From contig JAMXDE010000013.1 of the NCBI GenBank assembly GCA_026770025.1, forward strand, positions 1,302,001 through 1,366,000: 64,000 nt of DNA, written 5' to 3'. The notes beneath the pieces are model-generated. The model was not told the DNA's origin. It worked only from the letters and a program-made list of their open reading frames with translations, and did no database searches. The translations under genes were made by a program, and so were the position numbers. Below are positions 1 through 10,114 of the stretch, piece after piece (the stretch's first letter is position 1; every line of letters starts with the position of its first letter). Source of the DNA: Craspedostauros australis (lineage: Eukaryota > Bacillariophyta > Bacillariophyceae > Mastogloiales > Achnanthaceae).

Positions 1-2103
1 ATCACGCGCAAGGTCTCCAAGCAGGAGCCACGCGAAAAGGTGGCTGCTCTCGACATGGACGGGACGTTGCTTTCCTGGCTGGTGCAGTACCCATCGCAGC
101 TGGAGCAGTACGAGCTGTGGTCCACGTCCATCATCCCCAAGCTGCGCAAGCTGCACGATGACGAGGGGTACAGATTGTGCATCTTTTCCAACCAAGGCTC
201 CGTCCGCAGCGCGCACACCGGCAAGAAGGCGACCAGGGTCAAGCTCATCGTCGACTGGCTCGCGCACATCATCAACCGACCGCTATTCGCCATCCTGTCC
301 ACGAAGAGCCGCAAGGCGAGCAAGGATTCCTACCACAAGCCATCCTACGGATTGTGGGAGGCAGCGGAGGTTCTGCTCAACAAGAAGGTGAACTTCGACA
401 TCGGGCAAAGCTTCTTCGTCGGTGACTCTGTCATCGAGGATCCGCAGGATACCCAAGGTGGCGTAGACGAGAACTTCGCCCTGAATGTGGGCAAGGAACG
501 CAACGGGACTCTCAAGTTCTACACCCCGAAGCAGTACTTTGGTCCCACGGACGAGGAGCGGCGTTCCGCCTCGTCGGGCGGTTCAGGAAAGGATGCCATC
601 CCCAAGCACGCTCTGGAGGCACGAGCAGCATTGCTCGGTGCGTACACCAAGGGGCCGATCATGCTCATGTTGTGCGGCATCCAAGGCAGTGGCAAATCAA
701 CCTTCTGCAACCACCTGATGCGGTCGCCGAAGGATGATGGGCAGCCGCAACAACCACAGCAACCGCAACAAGCAGACAACTGTCATTGGCAGTACCTGAG
801 CCAGGACACAATCAGCAATGGCAAACCAGGGAAGAGGGAGAAGGTCGAAGAAAAGGCCAAACAGGCGCTGGAGGCTGGCCGATCCGTTATCATCGACAGG
901 ACGCACTTGGATCCCACGCAGCGTTCGCACTTTCTGCGTGTCGCGGAGTCGGTGCAATCATCCTCACCCATCCCCGTTCATATCGTCGTCCTGGATCCAC
1001 CAAAGTCGATCATCGGGAAGAGGGTCAAAGAGCGGACCAACCACCCGGGCAAGGTTCAGGGTGAGAAGGCGGCGGCATTCGCCATGCGCGCCAAGCTGAT
1101 TCCTCCCACATACGACGAAGGCTTCACGTTGATTTCGAGAACCATGTCGGTAGCTGGGGCGATTGGGATTGCGAGGTTGTACGCGGCTCTCTTCGACCGT
1201 GCTGTGCCCAAGAAGATCCCCGACGATTGGTTCCAACTGCGCAATGAATCCGCAGCAAGCGTTGCGCCGCTATGTCTGGGTATGTACAAGGTGAACAAAA
1301 AGGCAGTGGGCGGTGTTATTCGGAAGGCTGCGTCGGCTGGATTCCGCTGTATCGACACAGCACCGACCTACGATAACGAAACCCAGCTGGGTGACGTCCT
1401 CCACACGAGCAACGCAGCATCTGTTGCGTGTATTGTCAAGGTGCCCAAAAGGGCCAAGACGCCTGAGCAGGTTCGGAAAGAAGTCGAATCCAGCCTGGCC
1501 AAATTACAACTCCAACAAGCAGACTTCCTGCTGCTGCATTGGCCCAGCGATGTGATGGGAGCCAAAACGATGGCCGAAGTATGGAAGGCCATGGAAGACT
1601 GCGTGGAAGATGGCTTGTGCAAATCGTTGGGCGTTTGCAATTTCAACGAGGCTGCGCTGCTGGAGTTGCTGCCGTACTGCAACATCCGACCAGCCATAAA
1701 CCAAGTGGAGCGCCATCTGCTGCTTCCACAATGGGAACTGCTCGATTTCTGCTGGCGCAATGACATCATCCCCCAGGCTCACTCTCCGTTGGGGTGTGCC
1801 AGTCCGATGCTGCTGGATAATGCGACAGTGAGGAAAATCGCGAACGAAATCGGCGCGTCGCCTGCACAGGTCTTGCTGCGGTGGAATTTGCAGAGCCACG
1901 TCCCCGTCGTATGCAAGTGTTCCACATCAGGCCACCAGGAGGAGGCAATCGCATCCGCGGCATCCGTTGAGTTGTCGCAGCAGCACATGGAAGACTTGAA
2001 CATGGTCTCCAAAGATCCAGCATCACACAAGCGGTTCGTTGCACCACCGTTCATGTATGGCAAGGCGACATTCTGCTGGGGGCTGAAATGGAAGAGTTCC
2101 TGA
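1..2103 (+). CDS. Polynucleotide 3'-phosphatase/5'-kinase fused to aldo-keto reductase (5' partial)
   Basis: The frame is open to base 1 (Ile-Thr-Arg-Lys-Val...), so the true start lies upstream; the first in-frame GTG is at 40 and the residue numbers below count from it. Residues 1-180 are a HAD 3'-phosphatase with the DMDGT nucleophile motif (D5, D7), an FSNQ motif and FVGDS. Residues about 205-380 are a P-loop kinase (GIQGSGKS, 213-220) with a DRTHLDPTQR segment typical of PNKP-type 5'-OH kinases. These two activities repair DNA strand-break ends. From about residue 408 the chain continues without a stop into an aldo-keto reductase with the visible tetrad D439, Y444, K467 and H500 (DTAPTY, VKVPK, LLLHWP). 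The C-terminus, KWKSS, has no targeting signal. The missing N-terminus could hold an FHA or other domain. The domain calls are firm. That this is one protein is seen in the DNA but not proven in RNA. Confidence 0.88.
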   Translation: MTRKVSKQEPREKVAALDMDGTLLSWLVQYPSQLEQYELWSTSIIPKLRKLHDDEGYRLCIFSNQGSVRSAHTGKKATRVKLIVDWLAHIINRPLFAILSTKSRKASKDSYHKPSYGLWEAAEVLLNKKVNFDIGQSFFVGDSVIEDPQDTQGGVDENFALNVGKERNGTLKFYTPKQYFGPTDEERRSASSGGSGKDAIPKHALEARAALLGAYTKGPIMLMLCGIQGSGKSTFCNHLMRSPKDDGQPQQPQQPQQADNCHWQYLSQDTISNGKPGKREKVEEKAKQALEAGRSVIIDRTHLDPTQRSHFLRVAESVQSSSPIPVHIVVLDPPKSIIGKRVKERTNHPGKVQGEKAAAFAMRAKLIPPTYDEGFTLISRTMSVAGAIGIARLYAALFDRAVPKKIPDDWFQLRNESAASVAPLCLGMYKVNKKAVGGVIRKAASAGFRCIDTAPTYDNETQLGDVLHTSNAASVACIVKVPKRAKTPEQVRKEVESSLAKLQLQQADFLLLHWPSDVMGAKTMAEVWKAMEDCVEDGLCKSLGVCNFNEAALLELLPYCNIRPAINQVERHLLLPQWELLDFCWRNDIIPQAHSPLGCASPMLLDNATVRKIANEIGASPAQVLLRWNLQSHVPVVCKCSTSGHQEEAIASAASVELSQQHMEDLNMVSKDPASHKRFVAPPFMYGKATFCWGLKWKSS

Positions 2104-2501
2104 TTCTCTACTACACGAGAACGAATACTGGAATACTCCAATGCACTGGATGAATACATTGAACAATATGTTATTGTGCAGTACATGATAGTAGAAGAGA
2201 GCAGAGTATGCCATAGTGCTTCACTCGCAAAGAGGACTGTTCTCTGCTCCACTCCGCTCGCTTCGTTCTGGCCATCGTGTACAGATCGTGGCCAGTGGGC
2301 AGCTGGACGCCGGCTGCAAGCAATTCCGAGTTACTCATAGAGAAGCATCAAGATCAGTGCGAAGAACAGCCCAGAAGTTAGAGAAATGAATTGAACTCGT
2401 TATCGGCAGGTTTGTTTGCACTTGTACTATTCGTGCGCGTATTGTGGTCCTTGAGCATCATGCAGCATACTCGTGCGAGTGCTCGTGGGCGTGCGATAGC
2501 A
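2104..2501. other. Convergent intergenic region
   Basis: The stretch between the stop of the PNKP/AKR gene and the stop of the ferroportin-like gene is AT-rich and holds both 3' UTRs. No gene or RNA is recognised. Confidence 0.6.
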
Positions 2502-4589
2502 TCACTTGGATGGCAGCAATGTTGTTGTTGGCGTTGGCGACGTTGGTGACGGTGGACACGGGGTCGATTCGGATTGATCCTCCAAGTCCGTCATTGGGAC
2601 CAGCTCCACACGAAACCTGCCAAGACCGGCCATTTCTTCCTCTCGAAACGGCAGGTAGACACCACAGCTGTACACGAAAGCCGCAATGGCCACCGCAGTG
2701 TATCCAGTCCAAACGAAGACCGAGTACTGTTCCGGTTTGGAGAACATGAGCCCAAGACAGAAGGGAAAGAATCCAAACATGCACTCCATCGAACTTTGGA
2801 CGCCACCGACACGTCCGCGGATATCGACGGGAACCTGCTCCTGCATCATCTGAACGATCGCAATGTCGAACACCCACAACCCCAGGCGGCTCGGAAGTAC
2901 CCCGGCGACGAGCAGCGCAGTTGAGTCGCCGAAAAACACCGACGATGCCGAGATGCTGAGGCATGTGATTTCCCATACGATGCTCCAAAACCCCGTGAAT
3001 TCCAAGCTCCAACCGCACATCTCGGTCGAAGATCGGTATGCCAAGGTGCCCAGCAAGCCGACGGCGTTGGAAACACCTCGCAGGACCCCGATCTTGTCCA
3101 GCGTCATGCCCTGCGCGATGAGGTAGGCAGTCATGAGGCCGGAAAACGTCAAGGTGTTTAAATGTAACAACGCTAAGCCGATGCCTCCGTACGTCGCTGC
3201 GCCTTGACGCAGGTAGAGCTTGATGCTTGACAGGACCGATGTGGACGCGGTCGATGATGTTGATGTTGATGCGCCTTCCTTCTGCTTCGCCAAATTACAT
3301 TCCGGAGCACCTGCAACGAGTGCCTTGTTGTTGGACACGTTGGATCCATGTTTGGATGACGTTGACGCTGATGTTGATGCTGATGCCGCTTCCTCGTTTG
3401 ATCCAGGTTCTGGTGTTGTGTTCGTGAGATATTCGCTTTCGAGTGCTGTGTCGGAATCGCTGTCGTCAACGTCATCAATGTCATTGTCGTTGTCACCACT
3501 CTGCTGCGGGTGGATTGGCGCTGCGAGGACTGGGATCAGCGAATGGATGCGTGCAATGCAGATCAATTCGATGACCAGCGCGGCGACATTCCATCCGCTG
3601 ATCCAAAGAATGGCCGGGGATAGATCGGAGCTCCCGTGTGGCCTCTGCGCTTGCGAGTTTGCGGAGGTGGTGTCGTGCGCGGCGTCGGGAGATGGCGTGA
3701 TAGTCCACATGGCCAGGAACCACCCCGCGAATGTCGGAGCCATGACTTTGCATGCCAGATCGATCTGCTTCATCTGCACGTTGGTCTTCGACAGCCACAG
3801 GCTGGATGCCTTCGGCGGTGGGCGAGAATGGGGGAGAGTCGCCGGCTGGTTGGTGACGTCGTTCGTGGATTGGGTCGGCATGATGGGGCCATCTCGAGTC
3901 GGTTCCACCACGCATGTGCTCATCGCGACGATCCAATCCTTTTCGACTGCGACCAGGAAGCTCCGATCCAGTACTTGTGCGATGGCACCGCAAATGTGAA
4001 CCACTGCGAGGCACACGATCTCTTCGAATGACCATCTCGGTGCGAAGCTGCTGCCATCTTGTTCCTCCTCGTGAGTGATGGATTGGTTATTATACCCATC
4101 ACTTCCATCGTCATGGACGTCACCAACGTCGCCAACGCCGCCACCATTGGCATCATGCCTTCGCAACAGATACCAGCACCCCGCCGTTGCCAGGACGACG
4201 AACATGTTCTCACATGAGATCCACACCTGCGCAAGCCGCAGCCGCTGTCCCTTGCGCGCGTATCCATCAATGAGAATGCCAGTGTAGGGGAGGATGGTCG
4301 TGGTTGCCAACCCCACCACGATGCCGTAGGTCGAGACCAGCAGCAGATCGTAGTTGGACAATGCCGCGAGAAGCAGGACCAGGCAGAATTGCCACGACCA
4401 CTCGCTGAATTGATTCAACGCATGCGAGGCGTACATCAGCCAAAGTGCGTGGTTAAGATCATCGGGATGCACTTGTGGCGCCGCGGGAGGCAGAGCCGGA
4501 GTCGCACTCTCCGTTGAAACCGGCATTGAAGTCGAGGATGCCGACGCTGTCGTTGGAACCGATGCTGTTGTTGGATTGGGTTGGAGCAT
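2502..4589 (-). CDS. Ferroportin-family (SLC40-like) metal exporter
   Basis: This is a 695-residue, strongly hydrophobic membrane protein in one exon with an ATG start at 4589. After a Pro/Thr-rich leader of about 45 residues come LWLMYASHALNQFSEWSWQF and a YGIVVG...GILIDGYARKGQRLR segment, matching the N-terminal transmembrane pair of ferroportins. Near the C-terminus, DIRGRVGGVQSSMECMFGF matches the family's second conserved block (RG.INGVQ.SMN). About ten to twelve helices are visible, broken by low-complexity hydrophilic loops: a His/Asp/Gly-rich one near residues 125-160 and a Ser/Thr/Asp-rich one at about 365-450. Ferroportins export ferrous iron and related divalent metals. The substrate and membrane here are inferred from family only. 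The protein is longer than animal ferroportins (about 570 aa) because of the loops. Its C-terminal tail is Pro/Thr-rich. Confidence 0.82.
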   Translation of the reverse strand: MLQPNPTTASVPTTASASSTSMPVSTESATPALPPAAPQVHPDDLNHALWLMYASHALNQFSEWSWQFCLVLLLAALSNYDLLLVSTYGIVVGLATTTILPYTGILIDGYARKGQRLRLAQVWISCENMFVVLATAGCWYLLRRHDANGGGVGDVGDVHDDGSDGYNNQSITHEEEQDGSSFAPRWSFEEIVCLAVVHICGAIAQVLDRSFLVAVEKDWIVAMSTCVVEPTRDGPIMPTQSTNDVTNQPATLPHSRPPPKASSLWLSKTNVQMKQIDLACKVMAPTFAGWFLAMWTITPSPDAAHDTTSANSQAQRPHGSSDLSPAILWISGWNVAALVIELICIARIHSLIPVLAAPIHPQQSGDNDNDIDDVDDSDSDTALESEYLTNTTPEPGSNEEAASASTSASTSSKHGSNVSNNKALVAGAPECNLAKQKEGASTSTSSTASTSVLSSIKLYLRQGAATYGGIGLALLHLNTLTFSGLMTAYLIAQGMTLDKIGVLRGVSNAVGLLGTLAYRSSTEMCGWSLEFTGFWSIVWEITCLSISASSVFFGDSTALLVAGVLPSRLGLWVFDIAIVQMMQEQVPVDIRGRVGGVQSSMECMFGFFPFCLGLMFSKPEQYSVFVWTGYTAVAIAAFVYSCGVYLPFREEEMAGLGRFRVELVPMTDLEDQSESTPCPPSPTSPTPTTTLLPSK

Positions 4590-5129
4590 TGCGAATCGTT
4601 CGTTTTGTGGCAGAAAGATCTGGTGCGGGTATTAGTATTATTATTATATTCTATAATATAATAGAATATTATACTCTGGAGTATTTAGTATGGTGGAGTG
4701 CCTGTGAGTATTGGTTTGATGGGGTGGAGCAATGGCAACATGAGCACGCGTGTGTTACTGTTTGTTACTATCTGTTACTGTGTGTAGTCGCATGGTGGAC
4801 CACGCGTCTTGATGGGCGTGCGATTGATGCCGCATTCGTACCAATGCTCGTGGGGCGACGGGTGCTGATCTTGTCTTGGAGGATCGTTGTTGCCCGAACG
4901 GCACAACCATGTACCTACGCTTGGCAAATGTTCTGTGGAGTGATGGCGGATGGAAGCGTGCCGGTTCGGTTGATTGGTTTTGGGTGACTTTTCGATCCGC
5001 GAACTCGCGCATTTTCTTGGCCTATCAAGTACGTTTGCGATTGGTCGTTCAGAATTCAAGTTGAGCTAATGGCCTGTCGATAATGGCCTCTCTCTAGTTT
5101 AACTCCCCATGTTCGATTTTCTCACACCG
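4590..5129. other. Intergenic: upstream region of the ferroportin-like gene
   Basis: This holds the presumed promoter of the ferroportin-like gene and the 3' end of the LRR gene, both on the minus strand. An AT-rich patch around 4636-4672 contains a short perfect inverted repeat (ATTCTAT, 6-base loop, ATAGAAT). No gene is seen. Confidence 0.5.
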
Positions 5130-6992
5130 CTATGCGTCGTCACAACAAGAGCACCGGACGAGATCATTCACGACGACAAAGTCAGGATCCGGCAATTCGT
5201 CGCTCTCGCTGTCATCGTTGTTGACGTTGCCTGCGCAAACGATGGGATCGAGATCACCCGTCACGAAGGTTCCATTGATATCCAGATCGTCCAACATCCT
5301 CAAGCTTGCGAATTGGATGGGGATGTCTCCGAACAGACCATTGCCAAACAAGGATATGACTTCCAAATTGGCAAGATTCCCAATCTCGGTGGGTATGGCA
5401 TCGCTCAGCAGATTTCCGTCGAGCAGAATTTCTACCATTGCTGCCATCTTGCCCAACTGGGACGGCAGCGATCCTTGCAAGTGGTTCTGTCCAAGATCAA
5501 GTGTCTGGAGCGATGTGAGGTTCCCGAACTCGGTTGGGATGGATTCATTCAAGTCGTTCATGTAGAGGTCCAGTTCAACCAGTGACGTGAGCATCCCCAG
5601 CTCGGTGGCCAGCGACCCTTGCAGTTGGGTGCGCGCCATTCGCAGAGTGCGAAGTCGCCGCAGCTGCCCGATCGCAGCATCCAGCGTCCCATTGATCGGG
5701 TTCCTGCTCAGATCCAACTGCTGCAGTTCCATTAAATTGTACACGGACGGATCGAAGTTTCCCGACACGTTGTTGTTGGCAAGCCGCACAGCGATCACGC
5801 GTCCCTCTGGATCGCAAAATACCCCGTTGTCTCCGTCGCTATCGCCGTCGCTGTCATTCCAATCGCAAAGACCGACGCTTTCCGACAAGAAGTTGTGCTG
5901 ATCGATCCAGTCGGAACCGCCCAGCGACAAGTACATGCTGACGACGCTGTAGTACTCCGTCAAGAGCTGCGACTTGTTTGTGGAATTGGATAGGATTTGT
6001 GCAACTGCCGGATTACCCGAGCTTGCCATCCAATCCACTGTCTGGTGAGGAATGCTCGTGGGATCTTCAAATGCAGATCGTTGCACCGAATTCGGGGAGT
6101 CAGAAAGGAAGGGCGCCAGCTCGTCGAGTATGGCGAAGAATTCCTCCGTTTGTTCAAGCTCTGCTGTTGGCGAAACGGACGGAATGTTGGACCCGACGGC
6201 TGCTTGAATCACGGACGGCGGAGCTGTTGGGAGCGATGTACGAGTACTTGTGGGAGCAATACTATTCGGGTCGTCGCTGCCATCGCCATTGACATCATCG
6301 CCATCATCGTCGTTGTGATCAAAGACATTGTCTGTGTTGTTGCGATCGATAGCAACGGCACGACTATTGCCTCTACCGCTATCATCGCGGTTGGAAGCGA
6401 CGGCTATCCCCAATCCGGTTCCGACAGCGATCAGGAGAATGGTGCAGAATATCAACAGCGCCACGTTCCTCTTCCGTCTTTGTTCCCTTGCGACGGTAGA
6501 GCCATCACGCGTGTCGTGGTTCTTTTCATCGAGGTACAAAGAAGAGCTGGCACTCTTGCTGTCGTCGTTGCTGTTGCTGTTGCCGTTGCTGCCATCTTGC
6601 ACTTCTCCAGTGTTGGCAGCAGTGGCAACCGGTTCTGGCTGGAGAAGCGCAGTCGTTGTAGTAACGGCATCATGCTCGGACACATCATGATCAGCTCCTG
6701 ACGTGTCTGAATTCCGAGCATCATCAGCCTGCTGCGTCCCATCGACGGAATATTTTCCGGAGTTGCCTGCCTGTTCGATTGGCGTTGTTGGCTGTAGCAG
6801 CTCCTGAGCTTCAGAAGGATCAGGAGCACCAGCAGCAACACTGTCCTCTCCAACCCCATTCATACCGCTGCGGGTGTTCTGATCGTTCTCGTTGTTCTCT
6901 TCGTCGGTGCGCATACGACCATTGTCCAGTCCACCGCTGCCGTCCATGCTTTCGTTGGTGTCATTGCGTTTACGGTACATGTCCGCTTCCAT
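5130..6992 (-). CDS. LRR protein with one N-terminal membrane segment
   Basis: The protein has 620 residues from the ATG at 6992. An upstream in-frame GTG at 7031 is rejected as a start. Residues 1-170 are acidic, rich in Asp, Asn and Ser, and predicted cytosolic. An RRKR stop is followed by one hydrophobic helix at about 176-200 (ALLIFCTILLIAVGTGLG). A Ser/Thr/Asp-rich stalk follows, then an N-cap with two Cys (a CDW and an FCDPEG motif), six or seven plant-type LRRs with the LxxLxLxxNxLxGxIPxxLGxL pattern at about 420-585, and a CSCC terminus. This arrangement is common in pennate diatom LRR families and implies a type II surface protein with extracellular LRRs. The ligand is unknown. No kinase is attached. 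Confidence 0.85.
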   Translation of the reverse strand: MEADMYRKRNDTNESMDGSGGLDNGRMRTDEENNENDQNTRSGMNGVGEDSVAAGAPDPSEAQELLQPTTPIEQAGNSGKYSVDGTQQADDARNSDTSGADHDVSEHDAVTTTTALLQPEPVATAANTGEVQDGSNGNSNSNDDSKSASSSLYLDEKNHDTRDGSTVAREQRRKRNVALLIFCTILLIAVGTGLGIAVASNRDDSGRGNSRAVAIDRNNTDNVFDHNDDDGDDVNGDGSDDPNSIAPTSTRTSLPTAPPSVIQAAVGSNIPSVSPTAELEQTEEFFAILDELAPFLSDSPNSVQRSAFEDPTSIPHQTVDWMASSGNPAVAQILSNSTNKSQLLTEYYSVVSMYLSLGGSDWIDQHNFLSESVGLCDWNDSDGDSDGDNGVFCDPEGRVIAVRLANNNVSGNFDPSVYNLMELQQLDLSRNPINGTLDAAIGQLRRLRTLRMARTQLQGSLATELGMLTSLVELDLYMNDLNESIPTEFGNLTSLQTLDLGQNHLQGSLPSQLGKMAAMVEILLDGNLLSDAIPTEIGNLANLEVISLFGNGLFGDIPIQFASLRMLDDLDINGTFVTGDLDPIVCAGNVNNDDSESDELPDPDFVVVNDLVRCSCCDDA

Positions 6993-7840
6993 GTCGTCAA
7001 ACCTATGCTTGCGAATCGTTTGGCGTCTCACAAGTATGTTTGGTATGGTATGGTATGGTATGGTATGGTATGGTATGGTATGGTATGGTATGGTGTGTCA
7101 CGTACGACCTGCGAATACGAGCACGGCTCAAAGCCTGCACCAGTGCTTCAAACCTTTGGACCGTTCGTGTTTGTCATGGCAGCTTCCTTCTTTGCACCGC
7201 GACAGACATTGCCGAAAGAGCGACAATGGCAGTGGTCGCGGGTTGTGAGAAACTGGACAGGGAAGGGAAACCTTTGCGAATTTTTATCTGTTTCCTTGAT
7301 TCCTCGGAATTGTTTTTGAGTCGTGTATACTACATGTCGCAAATCTTCAATCGTGCACAAAGGGCGGCCGCGCAGACTCAAGAACCTCCTCTCCGACCAC
7401 ACACTCTGCTATTACGACTATGAGTAGGTCATAGAATACATGTTATAGAATATATCATGTCGGAACACAGCAGCATCATCACCAGCAGTAGCATGTAGCT
7501 CGTAATCTACTCGTACGCATCGAAGGCAGCAGAGAATTGCAGCTGCAGCCGATGCTGCGGACAGATACGACCTATTCGCAGAGTAGACAAAAGATCCTTG
7601 GACGGTCCATACTCGTGCCTTCTGCCAACAGCGAAGAGAGATCATCAAGTGCGAATATTTCCTCACTTTGTTCTAGCCCGTACGAGTACAATTCCCAGCA
7701 GACTCGTCTCTTACGTACACGTGGATGGAGATTGGACAAGCCCGGCCGCGGCAGCCGCGAGCCTTGCTGATGGAGAATCGCGTCTACAACGCGCGCCCCC
7801 AATCATGTCTCTCATTGCAAAGAGGAGAGTGGTCACGAAA
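6993..7840. other. Intergenic: LRR gene promoter side and CIA30-like gene 3' side
   Basis: Apart from the pentanucleotide repeat at 7041-7094, nothing is recognised. The open frames here have no protein-like features. Confidence 0.5.
7041..7094. repeat. (TGGTA)n microsatellite
   Basis: There are about ten to eleven perfect tandem copies of TGGTA. The repeat sits about 50 bases upstream of the LRR gene's start, on the antisense side, so it lies in the 5' UTR or core promoter of that gene and length variation could affect expression. Confidence 0.95.
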
Positions 7841-8470
7841 TCAGCAGCCACCGCCAACTCCTTTGATTCTGACGAGACTAAGACGGAATACGCCCGGGCC
7901 TCCCTGAGCCCAGATCTCCACGAATTGGATTTTTCTCAATACTGATGGGAGCGGTCACACGCTTGGGTCAGAGGAGCATTCACTGTCGATGCGGCCATTG
8001 GCCAAGTTCCAACCGCTGCTGAAATCCGTGAGCGGAATAGTGATCCTCCCGCCGTCGGACATGCCAGGATCGATCCTGGTGCGCCACTGATAGTGGGGAG
8101 GAGGCACCATGTTGATAAATTGGGCTTGCTCTCTGAAGGCGAGGTAACATCCATTGTACGGAACCTCGAAATGCAGCTCGATTTCGTTGGCAGCGCAGTT
8201 GGCGAGGCTTGGGAATGAATCAATGGAACGCGACTTGACGAAACCATCAGCATTAAAGATGGACGAATGCTGCACGAGTCCCTCGAAATCTGACCATACT
8301 CCTCGTCGAATGTCTCTCGCCAAGGATGATCCATACCAGAAGTCCTCGTCAGTCATGACCTCCCACTCATGGTGAGGGTTGGCGAAGTCTTCAATGGCGA
8401 TGTCAGCGATCGCTGGAGATAACACGGCCATGAAGGTGCCGAAGATGGCAAAGAGCGGAGACGTCTTCAT
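7841..8470 (-). CDS. CIA30-like secreted protein with an in-frame TGA
   Basis: From the ATG at 8470 there is a signal-peptide-like start (MKTSPLFAIFGTFMAVLSPA), then a domain resembling CIA30 (NADH:ubiquinone oxidoreductase intermediate-associated protein 30): IEDFANPHHEWEVMTDEDFW, FEGLVQHSS...GFVKSRS and YQWRTRI...ITIPLTDFSSGW. The frame reaches TGA at 7955-7957 after 171 codons, just after DSECSSDPSV. The same frame then stays open for 37 more codons to TGA at 7841 and reads PLPSVLRKIQFVEIWAQGG and FRLSLVRI, which look like the normal C-terminal strand of the domain. So the TGA sits inside the domain, where relatives, as I recall them, have Cys. It may be a nonsense mutation, a sequencing error, read-through or selenocysteine. 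The last would need a SECIS element, and I saw no convincing one by eye downstream. Confidence 0.68.
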
Positions 8471-10114
8471 GGTGATTGCGATCGCTTTGCTTGTACCTGT
8501 TGATTGGCGATCTGACCAAGTGTTTGTTTGTAGGTCTGGTGTGAGCGGAACATTCCACTCGTCGATTTGCTGATTTAGAAATGCATGCAACTCATGGAAA
8601 CAGAACGCTCTTGGATGGAGGGCCAACTGACGGGAATTGCATCTGGGTCCCCGCGTCATAAAATAGAAGCATACTTGTAGGCATGGCGCATACCGGTGCA
8701 CCAACAGAGAGTACAGGCATGTAGCTCGCGCAAAGGCAAGTGCAGTACGTAGGTGTGCGGGTACGAGGATGGAGATGTGGGAAAATCCTCAGCTCTTCAT
8801 TTGAAAGCGAAATGCATAACTCCAATTGCGGTTCGATCAGTCCGTTCGTTTACGCGGCACACTTGGTTTCGAACATGTTGTTAACGCGTTCTAGACATAA
8901 GTTAGATGTAGATATTCACTGCGAAAGCAACATGTCCACTCGAACTGATCATGCGATACTCCGGGTGATACTGAGAAACCCATCAACGCGGTGCCAACAT
9001 TGTGTGTTGTGGGGGCGACAGGTTCGAGATGACCCCAAAACACGAGGAACATAAATTCTACTGTCATGACAAAAGCCTCAACAGCTGAGGATGTCACAGG
9101 CGAAAAACCCCATCTCAATGGAACAAGATGTGGCTGGGTGGTGCAAGTGCATGCGCCGTCTTTTGTGCGAGGAAAGTGAGAAACACTATTGGTCAACACA
9201 GAGAGGTCACAAGCGACGCGTTCGGCAGTCAGTTCTCGGGGACGCAGGTCCCACTCTTCTTCAACCGGCAAGCGAGTTGTTGGTTGCCGTGGAAAAGTTG
9301 CTTCTTTGGTGGCGTGCAGGTTGCAACAACAAGAGGATTACCACAACCAAGTCAAGGAGCAGTTTCACAGGTACACACCTGAGAGTGTTAAGAAGACCTT
9401 CCGTCTTTAGCCAAGGAAGGAAGAACCACAGCTTTTTCAAGCAGACCCCAACAAACATTGCACTCTGTGCTGCAGTCCCCAGCCGACACGTGTGCCGAGT
9501 GAGGCTAAGTCGATGCACGACGCTTTCTGGGTGAGGGGCGGAATTATTCTCTGTCGTTGGATTAGTGACCCGTGGCGAAAGTGCCGATGCGAGCAAACCA
9601 AACACGTGGTGCTCGTGGGGCTTCCTCAGCCGCTCTACGACCACGAGGATTGTGTGATGACACCACGAGGCGATCCCTCCACGAATTTCAATCCCAATCT
9701 GTCTGCTTTGTGCGGTGTCACCAGATGTGATTTTTGTGAAGGAAGAATAACGAGGAAGGACAAACCATGCGACCTCGCTGGAGCGTAGATCTCCTCCCAT
9801 GGGCGTTTGGAGCTCTTCAACAAAAGGATATACTGCACTCTTCGTAGCATGTTTGCGCATGTGTGGTGTGGCAAGGTAGCGGAGAAACGAGTGTCCCAAC
9901 TCTCTGTTTGGTCAGGAGGATGGAGGAAGACCTGGGGTTGAAAAATGGTTGCCTGTCATCCTGTGCTCACACTTAGTATTCCGCTTTCTTCTCAGTCCTT
10001 GACTTCATCATCGATCATCGGGACACCTCCAGCGAAACCCAACCGAGCACAATCCCTCGCTCCCACCAACATCAAACAACCATCTATCCATCCCACTCAT
10101 CGAAGACTCCGAAG
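8471..10114. other. Intergenic, 1.6 kb, no gene recognised
   Basis: This separates the divergent CIA30-like gene and cyclase gene A. The longest open frames (for example 9261-9899 minus) lack an ATG start and protein-like composition. The stretch before 10115 should hold the promoter and 5' UTR of gene A. Confidence 0.5.

Noticed and set aside
7938-7960. A tiny intron that would remove the TGA in the CIA30-like gene (GTGTGA...CATCAG)
   Set aside because: It would be 19 bases long, too short to splice, and its removal would shift the frame away from the domain-like C-terminus.
9261-9899. 212-codon minus-strand frame
   Set aside because: Starts only from TTG, lacks recognisable motifs and has irregular composition.
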